Of a stretch of 64,000 bases of DNA, positions 26,136 to 34,164 are shown piece by piece. The stretch is from Ignavibacteriaceae bacterium (GTDB taxonomy: Bacteria > Bacteroidota > Ignavibacteria > Ignavibacteriales > Ignavibacteriaceae): contig JACZKK010000206.1 in the NCBI GenBank assembly GCA_014860115.1, forward strand, positions 1 to 64,000. The letters are read 5' to 3'. How positions within the stretch are numbered: the first letter of the stretch is position 1; the number at the start of each line of letters is the position of its first letter. The notes under the pieces were generated by a model. It did not search any database, was not told the origin of the DNA, and saw only the letters and a list, made by a program, of their open reading frames with translations. A program made the position numbers and the translations under genes.

Positions 26136-26435
26136 ATGAAAACATATGTAATGCTCACAAAACTCTCCCCTGAATCTTCAAAGCAGATGAAAGATCGTGC
26201 AAAACTCGGCAGGCAATGGCTTGACCATGTAAAGAACAAATGCCCGGAAGTTAAATTTATTGCACACTATGCTTTGCTGGGTCATTATGATTTCCTGGAT
26301 ATTTATGAAGCTCCTGATGAGGAAACTGCTGCAAAAGTTTCAATGATAAGTTTATCGAACGGTGCTTTTCAGGCGGAAAGTTTATCTGCAATTCCTTACA
26401 AAAGATTTTTGGAATTAGCTGACGAAATTTCATAG
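26136..26435 (+). CDS. GYD-domain protein
   Basis: Small cytoplasmic ferredoxin-like-fold protein of 99 residues. MKTYVMLTKLSPESSKQMKDR at the start and AHYALLGHYDFLDIYEAPDEETA in the middle match the GYD family, where GxYD gave the name (here GHYD). Biochemical role is unknown in general. An AAGGA site precedes the ATG. Single gene. Confidence 0.8.
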   Translation: MKTYVMLTKLSPESSKQMKDRAKLGRQWLDHVKNKCPEVKFIAHYALLGHYDFLDIYEAPDEETAAKVSMISLSNGAFQAESLSAIPYKRFLELADEIS

Positions 26436-26484
26436 TTTTAAATTTTTTACTTAATCCCGGTCTTACTTTAAATCATATATTCAG

Positions 26485-26516
26485 AGTAGGAGTAGGAGTA
26501 AGAGTTCGAGTAAGAA
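26485..26516 (+). repeat. Short GAGTAG/GAGTAA simple repeat
   Basis: AGAGTAGGAGTAGGAGTAAG followed by a similar unit, a purine-rich hexamer repeat in the leader of the YbaK-like gene. Could vary in number between strains. Confidence 0.6.
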
Positions 26517-26557
26517 GGAACGAATAGAAATAAAAAATAATTTTTATGGAGGAAGTT

Positions 26558-27031
26558 ATGCCATTAAAAAAACTAAAATCATTTCTGGATGAGAATAAGG
26601 TTAAGTATATCTCTATCCAGCACTCATCTGCTTATACAGCGCAGGAGATTGCAGCAATTGCACACATTCCGGGAAAAGATCTTGCCAAAACAGTCATAAT
26701 AAAAATTGATGGAAAGATGGCTATGGCTGTCTTGCCTGCATCATACAAGGTTAGCTTTGATAGTTTAAAGGATATTCTTGGGGCAAAAGAGGTTAGATTG
26801 GCTTATGAGCAGGAATTCATGGACAAATTTCCTGATTGTGAAGTTGGTGCAATGCCGCCGTTTGGAAATATATATGGTATGGATGTTTTTGTTGCTGAAA
26901 GCTTAGCTGAAGAAGATGAAATTGCATTCAATGCCTGCAGCCACACCGAACTTATAAAAATGAATTTCAATGATTTTGAAAAACTTGTAAAACCAAAAAG
27001 AATTAAGTTTTCTGTTCCAAGCAAGATTTGA
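26558..27031 (+). CDS. YbaK/EbsC-type aminoacyl-tRNA deacylase
   Basis: Hydrolyses mischarged tRNA (for example Cys- or Ala-tRNAPro). The ORF track opens at 26546, but the ATG at 26558 ([13 protein letters not shown]) has GGAGG at ideal spacing. Typical motifs: [29 protein letters not shown] with the substrate lysine region, [31 protein letters not shown] and [10 protein letters not shown]. Length 157 is normal. Stand-alone editing factor. Confidence 0.88.
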   Translation: MPLKKLKSFLDENKVKYISIQHSSAYTAQEIAAIAHIPGKDLAKTVIIKIDGKMAMAVLPASYKVSFDSLKDILGAKEVRLAYEQEFMDKFPDCEVGAMPPFGNIYGMDVFVAESLAEEDEIAFNACSHTELIKMNFNDFEKLVKPKRIKFSVPSKI

Positions 27032-27060
27032 GTTCAACAATTCTTTTATGAACTGAAAAT

Positions 27061-27600
27061 TCAGGAAGGAGTATTTATAAGACTCCCTTTCAGGTATTCT
27101 ACAATCTCTTCTATTGTATCAAATGATTTAACCATATCGGCGCTTCTTCCTTCCAACTTCATTTGCTCATTCATTTCAGATACAATCGTCTTCCAGATTG
27201 ATGAGTGACAGGCAACCGGCTTTATTCTCATCAAATCTTTGTTTGCGTACTCCCATACAGCGGCAAGTTCAAGCAAAGTTCCAGTTCCGCCTTGCAGCAC
27301 AACAAAACCGTCACCAAGTCCGATCAGTTTATCAATCCTTTCAAAGAGTGTAATACATTTAATTTCTTTTGTGATGTATTTGTTAGTGTATCTTCCCCAC
27401 AAATCAACAGTAACACCAATGGCTTCACCGCCGCCTTCAACTGCACCTTTGGATGCAGCCTCCATTATTCCATTGAAACCACCCGTGCAAATATCAAAGC
27501 CATTTAAAGCAAGATTTTTTCCGAGGGTATATGCGGTGAGGTACTGCTCTTCATTATTAATTGGTTTAGAACTGCCGAATATCGTTATGATCTTTTTCAT
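27061..27600 (-). CDS. LOG-family / TIGR00725-like nucleotide-binding protein
   Basis: Rossmann-type protein of 179 residues. It carries the family motifs CTGGFNGIMEAASKGAVEGGG and VVLQGGTGTLLELAAVWEY (PGGxGTxxE variant with Q in place of P). Some relatives are cytokinin riboside 5'-monophosphate phosphoribohydrolases; others have no known substrate. It is transcribed convergently with the YbaK gene with only 29 bases between stops and no obvious terminator. Confidence 0.8.
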   Translation of the reverse strand: MKKIITIFGSSKPINNEEQYLTAYTLGKNLALNGFDICTGGFNGIMEAASKGAVEGGGEAIGVTVDLWGRYTNKYITKEIKCITLFERIDKLIGLGDGFVVLQGGTGTLLELAAVWEYANKDLMRIKPVACHSSIWKTIVSEMNEQMKLEGRSADMVKSFDTIEEIVEYLKGSLINTPS

Positions 27601-27635
27601 ACTAAAAAAAAATTATTTTCTTACGAAAGATAAGC

Positions 27636-27672
27636 AATAAAAAATCCGTAGCTTTTTTCAGACTACGGATTT
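27636..27672 (-). terminator. Terminator of the YceI gene
   Basis: AAATCCGTAG / CTACGGATTT stem with a TTTTTTATT tract on the minus strand, 25 bases after the YceI stop. Confidence 0.9.
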
Positions 27673-27697
27673 ATAAAGTAAAGTATTTTTGAATGAA

Positions 27698-28327
27698 CTA
27701 CTTAGCGTTTGATCCACGAAGAGTTGCGGTAATCTCTATTTCGTCTGCAACCTTTTGTCCGACAACCATATTTTCGATATCAAATTCAGAAAGTGCAATG
27801 TTGAATTTCGCTTGAACTCCCAACAGGTCGCCTGGCGCATACTGTTTTGTCTGTTCACTCGCGTCCAGATAAGTTAATGTTACATCTGCAATCGTTTCTT
27901 TTGTTACACCGTGAACTGTAAAGTCCCCGGTTATCTTTGTCTCGATTCTGCTATCTTCAAGAGTTTTAATATCTCCTACTTTCTTTAATACAAAAGTAAT
28001 TTCAGGATAATTATCTGCATCTAACCAGTTATCGCTTCTCAGATGTTCATCTCTAAGATCAATCGCTGTTTTGATCGAAGCAACAGAAATTGTGATAGAA
28101 CCTTTCATTGATTTAATGTCAGCTACATTTAAAGTTACTTTGCCTTTTACATCATTCGAAATTCCGGTAATATCTTCCAGCGGAGTTGTGCTGAAAAATT
28201 TCACCTGATTTCGCTTGTCTTCAAAATTGAATGTCTGTTCGCCTGTGGCTTTCACTTTAAAACCTTGAGCGAAGGACATTGATACTGCAACAAGCAGTAA
28301 GATGAGTGTTTTGATTATTTTCTTCAT
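27698..28327 (-). CDS. YceI-family periplasmic lipid-binding-type protein
   Basis: Signal peptide MKKIIKTLILLLVAVSMSFAQ. The mature beta-barrel has the YceI hallmarks: VKGKVTLNVADIKSMKGSITISVASIKTAID, DEHLRSDNWLDADNYPEITFVLK and GDFTVHGVTKETIADVTLTY. Relatives bind polyisoprenoids. Start overlaps the stop of the upstream membrane-protein gene by four bases (ATGA), so the two are co-translated. Confidence 0.92.
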   Translation of the reverse strand: MKKIIKTLILLLVAVSMSFAQGFKVKATGEQTFNFEDKRNQVKFFSTTPLEDITGISNDVKGKVTLNVADIKSMKGSITISVASIKTAIDLRDEHLRSDNWLDADNYPEITFVLKKVGDIKTLEDSRIETKITGDFTVHGVTKETIADVTLTYLDASEQTKQYAPGDLLGVQAKFNIALSEFDIENMVVGQKVADEIEITATLRGSNAK

Positions 28328-28614
28328 TTTTTCTCCTTTGTCTTTTTTGATTTGAATATAAAAAATAAAATCGCTGATACAACTACTATTATACCGGAAA
28401 TAACTGTAGTGTGCGGAAGAAGTCCCAAAATAAACTTTTCCTGATAAATTTTTTGAGGCTCTAATCCTAATGCCTTATCAAGTTCTGAAATTTCCTGCTC
28501 GAGCCAAATTCCATCTTTAGATAAAATTTCTCCTCCACTTGCAAGCCACCAGAATAAAACTGCTGCTAAAAGGATCAATGCAACAATTATGATGAATTTT
28601 TGTTTGCTGTTCAT
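28324..28614 (-). CDS. Small two-helix membrane protein co-transcribed with YceI
   Basis: 96 residues with two transmembrane helices (FIIIVALILLAAVLFWWLA and VISGIIVVVSAILFFIF) and a periplasmic loop of about 40 residues between them. No family recognised. ATGA overlap with the YceI gene. Confidence 0.6.
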   Translation of the reverse strand: MNSKQKFIIIVALILLAAVLFWWLASGGEILSKDGIWLEQEISELDKALGLEPQKIYQEKFILGLLPHTTVISGIIVVVSAILFFIFKSKKTKEKK

Positions 28615-28799
28615 AATGAACTCAAATTGTTATAAGTATTAAATTATCTAAATTTTCACTAATGATTTTAATAAAATCTGTCTACATTAAAAATCGAGTC
28701 GAATAGTTGTGGTGATGACTTTACCAAATTACAAATCTATGTTACGACATATATTATTAAAGTTCAAGATAAATCGTTTAATAAAAGCATGAACAAATA

Positions 28800-30023
28800 A
28801 TGGCTGAAAAAAGTTTCGACATATTAGTAATAGGTGGAGGAATAATAGGGACAGCTACTGCACTTTCCCTACAAAACAGCTCAAAATTAAACATTTTATT
28901 GATTGAAGCTGAAAAAAAGCTTGCATTCCATCAAACAGGAAATAACAGCGGGGTCATTCATTCCGGACTTTATTATAAACCTGGCTCGTTAAAAGCTAAG
29001 AACTGCACTGATGGAAGAGAATTGCTTTATAACTTTTGTGCAGAGCAAAATATTCCTCACCAGAAATGTGGAAAAATTGTAGTTGCGACCAACGAATCCG
29101 AACTAAATGCCCTTGATGAATTATATAAAAGAGGAATTGCAAATGGTTTGAATGGAATTAAAAAACTAAGTGCAAATGAGATTAAAAATTATGAGCCTCA
29201 CACAACAGGAATTGCCGGTATATTTGTTCCTCAGACAGGTATAGTTGACTACTCAAAAGTTACCGATGCTTATGCAAAATTATTTTTAGAAGCAGGGGGT
29301 TATCTTGAAACATGTTGCAAGTTTTTATCTTTAAATAATGCTAATGGTGAGCTTATCGCAATTACAACAAAAGGTGAATTTAAAACAAAGTTTCTGGTAA
29401 ATTGTGGCGGGTTATATTGCGACAGGATTGCAAAACTTTGTGGAGTCAATCCCGGGTTGCAGGTTGTTCCTTTTAGAGGAGAGTATTATAAACTGAAAAA
29501 AGAAAAAGAGTATTTGGTTAAAAACTTAATTTATCCCGTTCCCGATCCACGCTTTCCATTTTTAGGAGTTCACTTTACGCGAATGATTAAAGGCGGTGTC
29601 GAAGCCGGACCAAATGCAGTGCTTGCATTCAAAAGAGAGGGATATACTAAAAAAGATTTTTCTGTTTCCGATCTATCACAAATGTTTTTTTATGCCGGTT
29701 TCTGGAAGATGGCTTCAAAATACTATAAGATGGGCTTTGGAGAATTCTATCGTTCATTCAGTAAGAAAGCTTTTGTAAGTGCATTACAGAAATTAATTCC
29801 TGAAATTCAGGAAGAAGATATTGAGGTTGGTGGTGCTGGTGTCAGAGCTCAAGCTCTTGAACCTGACGGAAAACTTGTAGATGATTTTAGAATTGTGGAA
29901 TCAAATAAAATGGTTCACGTTTTGAACGCACCTTCGCCGGCAGCAACAGCTTCGTTAAGCATTGGAAGAACCATAGCTGAAATTGTAAAAAAGAATTTTG
30001 ATACTAGGTCAACAAGGGTGTAG
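28800..30023 (+). CDS. lhgO: L-2-hydroxyglutarate oxidase
   Basis: FAD-dependent oxidation of L-2-hydroxyglutarate to 2-oxoglutarate, membrane-associated in E. coli. The dinucleotide motif GGGIIGTATALSL is at residues 11-23; family features follow: HQTGNNSGVIHSGLYYKPGSLKA, PQTGIVDYSKVTDAY, VPFRGEYYKL, and the C-terminal VGGAGVRAQALEPDGKLVDDF and HVLNAPSPAATASLSIGR. Length 407 is right. It starts 185 bases from the divergent YceI operon; no Shine-Dalgarno site. Confidence 0.93.
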   Translation: MAEKSFDILVIGGGIIGTATALSLQNSSKLNILLIEAEKKLAFHQTGNNSGVIHSGLYYKPGSLKAKNCTDGRELLYNFCAEQNIPHQKCGKIVVATNESELNALDELYKRGIANGLNGIKKLSANEIKNYEPHTTGIAGIFVPQTGIVDYSKVTDAYAKLFLEAGGYLETCCKFLSLNNANGELIAITTKGEFKTKFLVNCGGLYCDRIAKLCGVNPGLQVVPFRGEYYKLKKEKEYLVKNLIYPVPDPRFPFLGVHFTRMIKGGVEAGPNAVLAFKREGYTKKDFSVSDLSQMFFYAGFWKMASKYYKMGFGEFYRSFSKKAFVSALQKLIPEIQEEDIEVGGAGVRAQALEPDGKLVDDFRIVESNKMVHVLNAPSPAATASLSIGRTIAEIVKKNFDTRSTRV

Positions 30024-30212
30024 AAATTTTATAAAGTAATTCTCCCCTTGTGATTGATTAAAAGCATTTAAGATTTTATATTCTGGATATATTATTATCA
30101 CTTTTTAATCCAGGGATTATCATTCCTGTGATTATAAATGAAGGCTAATTGCGATTTGCTGAAAAGAATTAACCCTGGTGTAAGTATATTCAAATTAAAA
30201 AGGATTTGAAAA

Positions 30213-30662
30213 ATGAAAACAGTAAATGAGATTCTTGAAAAAAAAGGAAACCAGATCTGGTCTGTTACACCGGAAATAACAGTCTTTGATGCATTAAAAT
30301 TAATGGCTGAAAAAGAAATAGGTGCTGTTCTGGTTATTTTAGATGGTAGAGTTGTTGGAATATTGTCTGAAAGAGACTATGCAAGGAAAGTGGCGCTGTA
30401 TGGTAAATCCTCTCTCCAGATGACAGTTAAAGAAATAATGTCAGCCAATGTTATCTATGTAGAAATTTCGCAAAGTGTTGAAGAGTGTATGGCTTTGATG
30501 ATACATAAACGAATAAGACATCTGCCGGTATATAAAGAAGGCAAGTTAGCTGGATTCATATCAATTGGCGATGTGGTAAAAGCACTGATTGATGAAAAGG
30601 AGTTTGTAATCGATCAATTGGTACATTATATAAAAGATACACCTCCAATAAAAAATAATTAG
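30213..30662 (+). CDS. Tandem CBS-domain protein
   Basis: 149 residues forming one CBS pair. CBS1: WSVTPEITVFDALKLMAEKEIGAVLVIL with GILSERDYARKV; CBS2: VKEIMSANVIYVEISQSVEECMALMIHKRIRHLPVYKEGKLAGFISIGDVV. Such stand-alone pairs bind adenine nucleotides and regulate partners in trans; here no partner is evident. AAGGA before the ATG. Ends 68 bases before the methyltransferase gene but is probably separate. Confidence 0.9.
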   Translation: MKTVNEILEKKGNQIWSVTPEITVFDALKLMAEKEIGAVLVILDGRVVGILSERDYARKVALYGKSSLQMTVKEIMSANVIYVEISQSVEECMALMIHKRIRHLPVYKEGKLAGFISIGDVVKALIDEKEFVIDQLVHYIKDTPPIKNN

Positions 30663-30730
30663 CTGGACCAAATCTTGAAATGAATTCTCTTCATAAATAT
30701 TAAAATTATATTATTACTCGCTTTTATAAA

Positions 30731-31804
30731 ATGAACTCTCCTGAATTAAAGCGTGATGATTTTTTTCTGATCATTAGTTCCTGCATGGACAAAACAAATC
30801 TGGATGAAATTAAACGGATCATTACTTCGCTAAAAAACATAGCCACAGAACTCATTAGTGAGGATGGAAATAACATATTAATTAAAACAGATAATGCTAT
30901 AATTGAGTACTCGTACAAACTCATTCAAAAGGAATTTGAACAGATCCTAAATACACGTACTATTGAAAGAACCAAGTATTATCTTAACCGATTGCTCAAA
31001 AGTTTATCAGTTCAAAAGGAAGGAAAAATTAATGATTTAAATTTGAATAGATGGAAAGAGTATGATGATATAATCACAGACAGTCTGTGGATATTTGATA
31101 AGAGGGACACTTCCGGTATGCACAAAGCAGGATACTGGGGAAATTTCATTCCGCAAATTCCAAATCAACTACTAAGGAGATTTACAAAAAAAGGAGAATG
31201 GGTTCTTGATCCTTTTCTCGGCAGCGGGACAACTTTAATTGAATGCAAAAGACTTGGAAGAAATGGAGTTGGTGTTGAACTAATCAAGCAGGTTGCAAAT
31301 ACAACCGAATCAAATGTTATGAGGGAAAAAAATCCTTTTAAAGTTAACACAAAAGTGGTTAGTGGAAATAGTGCTGCTATTGATTACAAGCCCTTATTAA
31401 AAAAATTGAAAATGAATTCATTTCAGTTTGTAATTATGCATCCTCCCTATTGGGACATAATCAAATTCAGCGATAATAAAGATGATCTCTCAAATGCAAA
31501 ATCAACACAGGATTTTTTGGGAATGTTCAAAAAAGTTGCTGATAACATTTATCCACTCCTTGATAAAGGAAGATATTGTGCAGTAGTCATTGGCGATAAA
31601 TATTCAGCGGGAGAATGGATTCCACTTGGATTTTACGTTATGCAGGAAATGATGAATAAGGGTTTTAAGTTGAAATCAACTATTATAAAAAATTTTGATC
31701 AGACAACAGCAAAGAGAAACCAGAAAGAATTATGGCGCTACAGAGCCTTAGCCGGCGGGTTTTACATTTTTAAGCACGAGTACATATTCTTATTTCAAAA
31801 ATAA
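30731..31804 (+). CDS. DNA methyltransferase-like protein (N4/N6 amino type), candidate R-M modification subunit
   Basis: 357 residues. SAM-binding motif I is WVLDPFLGSGTTLIE (D160-P-F-L-G-S-G), preceded by KAGYWGNFIPQIPNQLLRRF as in N4-cytosine/N6-adenine methylases. Motif IV is VIMHPPYWD (237-242): HPPYW in place of the usual [DNST]PPYW. Motif I precedes motif IV. The first 110 residues are an unrecognised, largely helical extension. It is followed after 12 and 10 bases by a META lipoprotein and a PD-(D/E)XK-like protein. No Shine-Dalgarno site. A structural-RNA methylase is the main alternative. Confidence 0.72.
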   Translation: MNSPELKRDDFFLIISSCMDKTNLDEIKRIITSLKNIATELISEDGNNILIKTDNAIIEYSYKLIQKEFEQILNTRTIERTKYYLNRLLKSLSVQKEGKINDLNLNRWKEYDDIITDSLWIFDKRDTSGMHKAGYWGNFIPQIPNQLLRRFTKKGEWVLDPFLGSGTTLIECKRLGRNGVGVELIKQVANTTESNVMREKNPFKVNTKVVSGNSAAIDYKPLLKKLKMNSFQFVIMHPPYWDIIKFSDNKDDLSNAKSTQDFLGMFKKVADNIYPLLDKGRYCAVVIGDKYSAGEWIPLGFYVMQEMMNKGFKLKSTIIKNFDQTTAKRNQKELWRYRALAGGFYIFKHEYIFLFQK

Positions 31805-31816
31805 TCCGAGATTTAT

Positions 31817-32233
31817 ATGAAAAAAAAGGATGTCCTCCTTCTGTTATTAATAACTGTCATAATTCCTAACTGTTCGTCGAGCAAAGAAGAAGCTGATATT
31901 CGTCTGCACGATATATGGGCGATTGAGTCAATTGAGAGTTACGCAGTTCTTATTGATGAGAGCATAAAAAATCTTCCTGTTCTCGAGATTTATGTTGCTG
32001 AAAAGAGAGTTCACGGAAACACAGGGTGTAATACTATTAACGGCGAAGTTAACATTGATGGGAACAATATCACTTTTCAGAACATAGTTACAACAGAAAT
32101 GGCTTGTCCCGGTAATCTTGAACAGAGATTCTTAACTAACCTGATTAAAGTGAACAGATATAAAATTGAAAAATTGAGATTGCATTTGTTTGAAGATGAC
32201 AAAGAATTAATGGTCTTCAAGAAAATTGATTGA
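31817..32233 (+). CDS. META-domain (HslJ-like) lipoprotein
   Basis: Export signal MKKKDVLLLLLITVIIPNC, with a Cys at residue 19 in a weak lipobox. The META domain is evident from VHGNTGCNTINGEVNIDGNNITF and TTEMACPGNLEQRFLTNL, ending ELMVFKKI. Such domains occur in HslJ (novobiocin tolerance in E. coli) and in secreted inhibitors. It lies between the methyltransferase and nuclease-like genes with 12- and 10-base gaps, so it is co-transcribed with them, although no link to DNA modification is known. Confidence 0.8.
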   Translation: MKKKDVLLLLLITVIIPNCSSSKEEADIRLHDIWAIESIESYAVLIDESIKNLPVLEIYVAEKRVHGNTGCNTINGEVNIDGNNITFQNIVTTEMACPGNLEQRFLTNLIKVNRYKIEKLRLHLFEDDKELMVFKKID

Positions 32234-32243
32234 TCCAATATAA

Positions 32244-32882
32244 ATGGACGCTGAACTAATCAGTATTGAAAAAGAATTAAAAAAAAGATTGTCATACCCA
32301 TATAAGTGGGGAAGAAAACAAAACGATGAATTTGACAAGCTGACAAATTTTGTTTACAGAATTCCTTCCTTTGATGAAGTCTTAAAAGAAACCGAGAACA
32401 GGTTCAGCGAAGACAAAGAACATCAAAACATTGCCAACTATGCCTTGAACCGCTGGTACAACTTCTGGTCAGCCCAGTCAGTTGAAAAAATATTCTGTTC
32501 ACTTCCGAATGTTAAACCAGCATTAGATGAAAAAGACAGGCTCGTTGATTTCACGATTGATGGTGTTACATTTGATCATAAAACTTCAGTCTTCCCAAAA
32601 AATTTTCCGCTTTCTATTGAAGAAGCAATCAAGAAAACTGATGAGCTAATTCGATGGTTATACAAGCATCAATCGCAGCAGCAAAGAAAACATTTAAAGA
32701 ACAGACTATTCATCGTTCTCTATTCTGCAGATGGCGAGCACTGGAAACTAAAGGCAGAAATTTCCTGGCTCAAAGATAGAATTGAAAAATACATGCAAGG
32801 TTTCAATCCACATTTCTTGATGAAATTCCAATTTGAAAAGAATCAGGAAACTTTCTCTGATGTAATCTGGGCAATTCGTTAA
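32244..32882 (+). CDS. PD-(D/E)XK nuclease-like protein, candidate restriction endonuclease
   Basis: 212 residues, no signal or membrane segment. I see a core pattern of the PD-(D/E)XK fold: E81 in a helix (QSVEKIF), then D102 in RLVDFTIDG, then D111-x-K113 in VTFDHKTSVFP, with correct spacing and beta-strand context, followed by a helix (SIEEAIKKTDELIRWLYK) and the strand NRLFIVLYSA. No family name is recognised. Position after a DNA methyltransferase supports a restriction role; that is inference. Confidence 0.55.
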   Translation: MDAELISIEKELKKRLSYPYKWGRKQNDEFDKLTNFVYRIPSFDEVLKETENRFSEDKEHQNIANYALNRWYNFWSAQSVEKIFCSLPNVKPALDEKDRLVDFTIDGVTFDHKTSVFPKNFPLSIEEAIKKTDELIRWLYKHQSQQQRKHLKNRLFIVLYSADGEHWKLKAEISWLKDRIEKYMQGFNPHFLMKFQFEKNQETFSDVIWAIR

Positions 32883-33016
32883 ATTAAATCTTTATTAAAA
32901 CCCCTGCCTAAACTCAATTATTGATTGTTAATAACACTTGTTTTTTATTAATTGAATTTATTAAGTTCATTCGGGCTATTAATAAATAACTTTTAAATAA
33001 AAACTAAGGAGGTTAA

Positions 33017-34054
33017 ATGAAAACGTTATTCCTTTTTGCTCTTTTTCTTACCAGTTCTGCATTTGCACAAATTACAATAACCAGCACTGACGTTAGTAAT
33101 GTTTTTGCGGTTGGTAATTCGGCAACAATCCATTCTACTGACATTACAAGCTTCGATATCGGATCGGCTGGTGGTGGGAATAACTGGGACTTTTCGGGAT
33201 TACAAAGTACTGAAACCTTTTCTCTTTTGAGCGTTGATGTAGCAACGACTCCATATGCTAGTGAATTCCCAGGAGCTAATCTTGCAACTTACAGTCAAGG
33301 TGAATATGGCGGATATCCTGCAGAAATTTGGTCATACTTAAGTATAAACGGTAGCTTAAGTAATCTGGGCCAGGCAGTTACTTCAGATTCTTTACCCGGT
33401 GTGTTGGTTGCCATTAAAGATGTCCCATCAAGTATTGAATTACAATTACCAATGTCGTTAAATACTTCATGGTCTCAATCTTATACAGAAACAGTTTATT
33501 TCGGTGGGGTTCCAATCAGTCAGACAAGCATTTCAATTAATGTAGTTGTTGATGCCTGGGGCACAATGACAATGCCAGGTGGTGCCGGCTTCGACGCTTT
33601 AAGAATAAGAGAGACTTCTATGGAAAGTGGAAATACAAGTGTTCAATATTCTTTTCTGGCAAAGAATGGTGCAAATGTAACTGTCTCTGCAACAGATCCT
33701 AATCCTCCATCCAGTGGAGTTATTAATGCAGATTGGTATGACTGGAATTTATCTTTCACAACTGATGTTAAACAAATCAGCGGATTGCCGCAGGATTTTA
33801 ACATTAGCCAAAACTATCCAAATCCATTCAACCCAACTACAAATATTGAATACAGTATTCCTGAAGCATCATTTGTTCAGTTGAAAGTTTTTGATATTCT
33901 TGGGAATGAGGTTGTAACACTCGTGAATGAAGAGCAATCAGCTGGAAGTTACAGAGTAGATTTTTCAGGCGTTGATTTTGCAAGCGGTTTGTATATTGCA
34001 AAACTTCAGGCGGAAAATTACACTAAGACTATTAAGATGTCTTTGTTAAAATAA
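33017..34054 (+). CDS. Secreted protein with T9SS C-terminal sorting domain
   Basis: 345 residues: signal peptide MKTLFLFALFLTSSAFAQ, about 230 residues of beta-rich sequence without recognised motif (a GGGNNWDFSG start resembles other T9SS cargo of unknown role), then the T9SS domain from ISQNYPNPFNPTTNIEYSIP to IKMSLLK. AAGGAGG site seven bases before the ATG. Followed by palindromic repeat copy B. Cargo of the T9SS; function unknown. Confidence 0.8.
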   Translation: MKTLFLFALFLTSSAFAQITITSTDVSNVFAVGNSATIHSTDITSFDIGSAGGGNNWDFSGLQSTETFSLLSVDVATTPYASEFPGANLATYSQGEYGGYPAEIWSYLSINGSLSNLGQAVTSDSLPGVLVAIKDVPSSIELQLPMSLNTSWSQSYTETVYFGGVPISQTSISINVVVDAWGTMTMPGGAGFDALRIRETSMESGNTSVQYSFLAKNGANVTVSATDPNPPSSGVINADWYDWNLSFTTDVKQISGLPQDFNISQNYPNPFNPTTNIEYSIPEASFVQLKVFDILGNEVVTLVNEEQSAGSYRVDFSGVDFASGLYIAKLQAENYTKTIKMSLLK

Positions 34055-34078
34055 TTCTCTCTCTTGTTCCTAATACTT

Positions 34079-34105
34079 GCAGCACAGATTATTAATCTGT
34101 GCTGC
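34079..34105. repeat. Dispersed palindromic repeat, copy B
   Basis: Perfect palindrome around CACAGATTATTAATCTGTG with GCAG/CTGC ends, followed by a T-rich stretch. Lies 25 bases after the T9SS gene and may act as a terminator for it. Confidence 0.85.
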
Positions 34106-34164
34106 TGTAATATTCTTTTTATTCTTTTCTTTAGATTTACTCACAATAATTTTAAACTAAATTA

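Noticed and set aside
28732-28767. TAGATTTG with upstream TTG as promoter for the YceI operon
   Set aside because: Spacing is 25 bases rather than about 21, and the site is more than 110 bases from the gene start.
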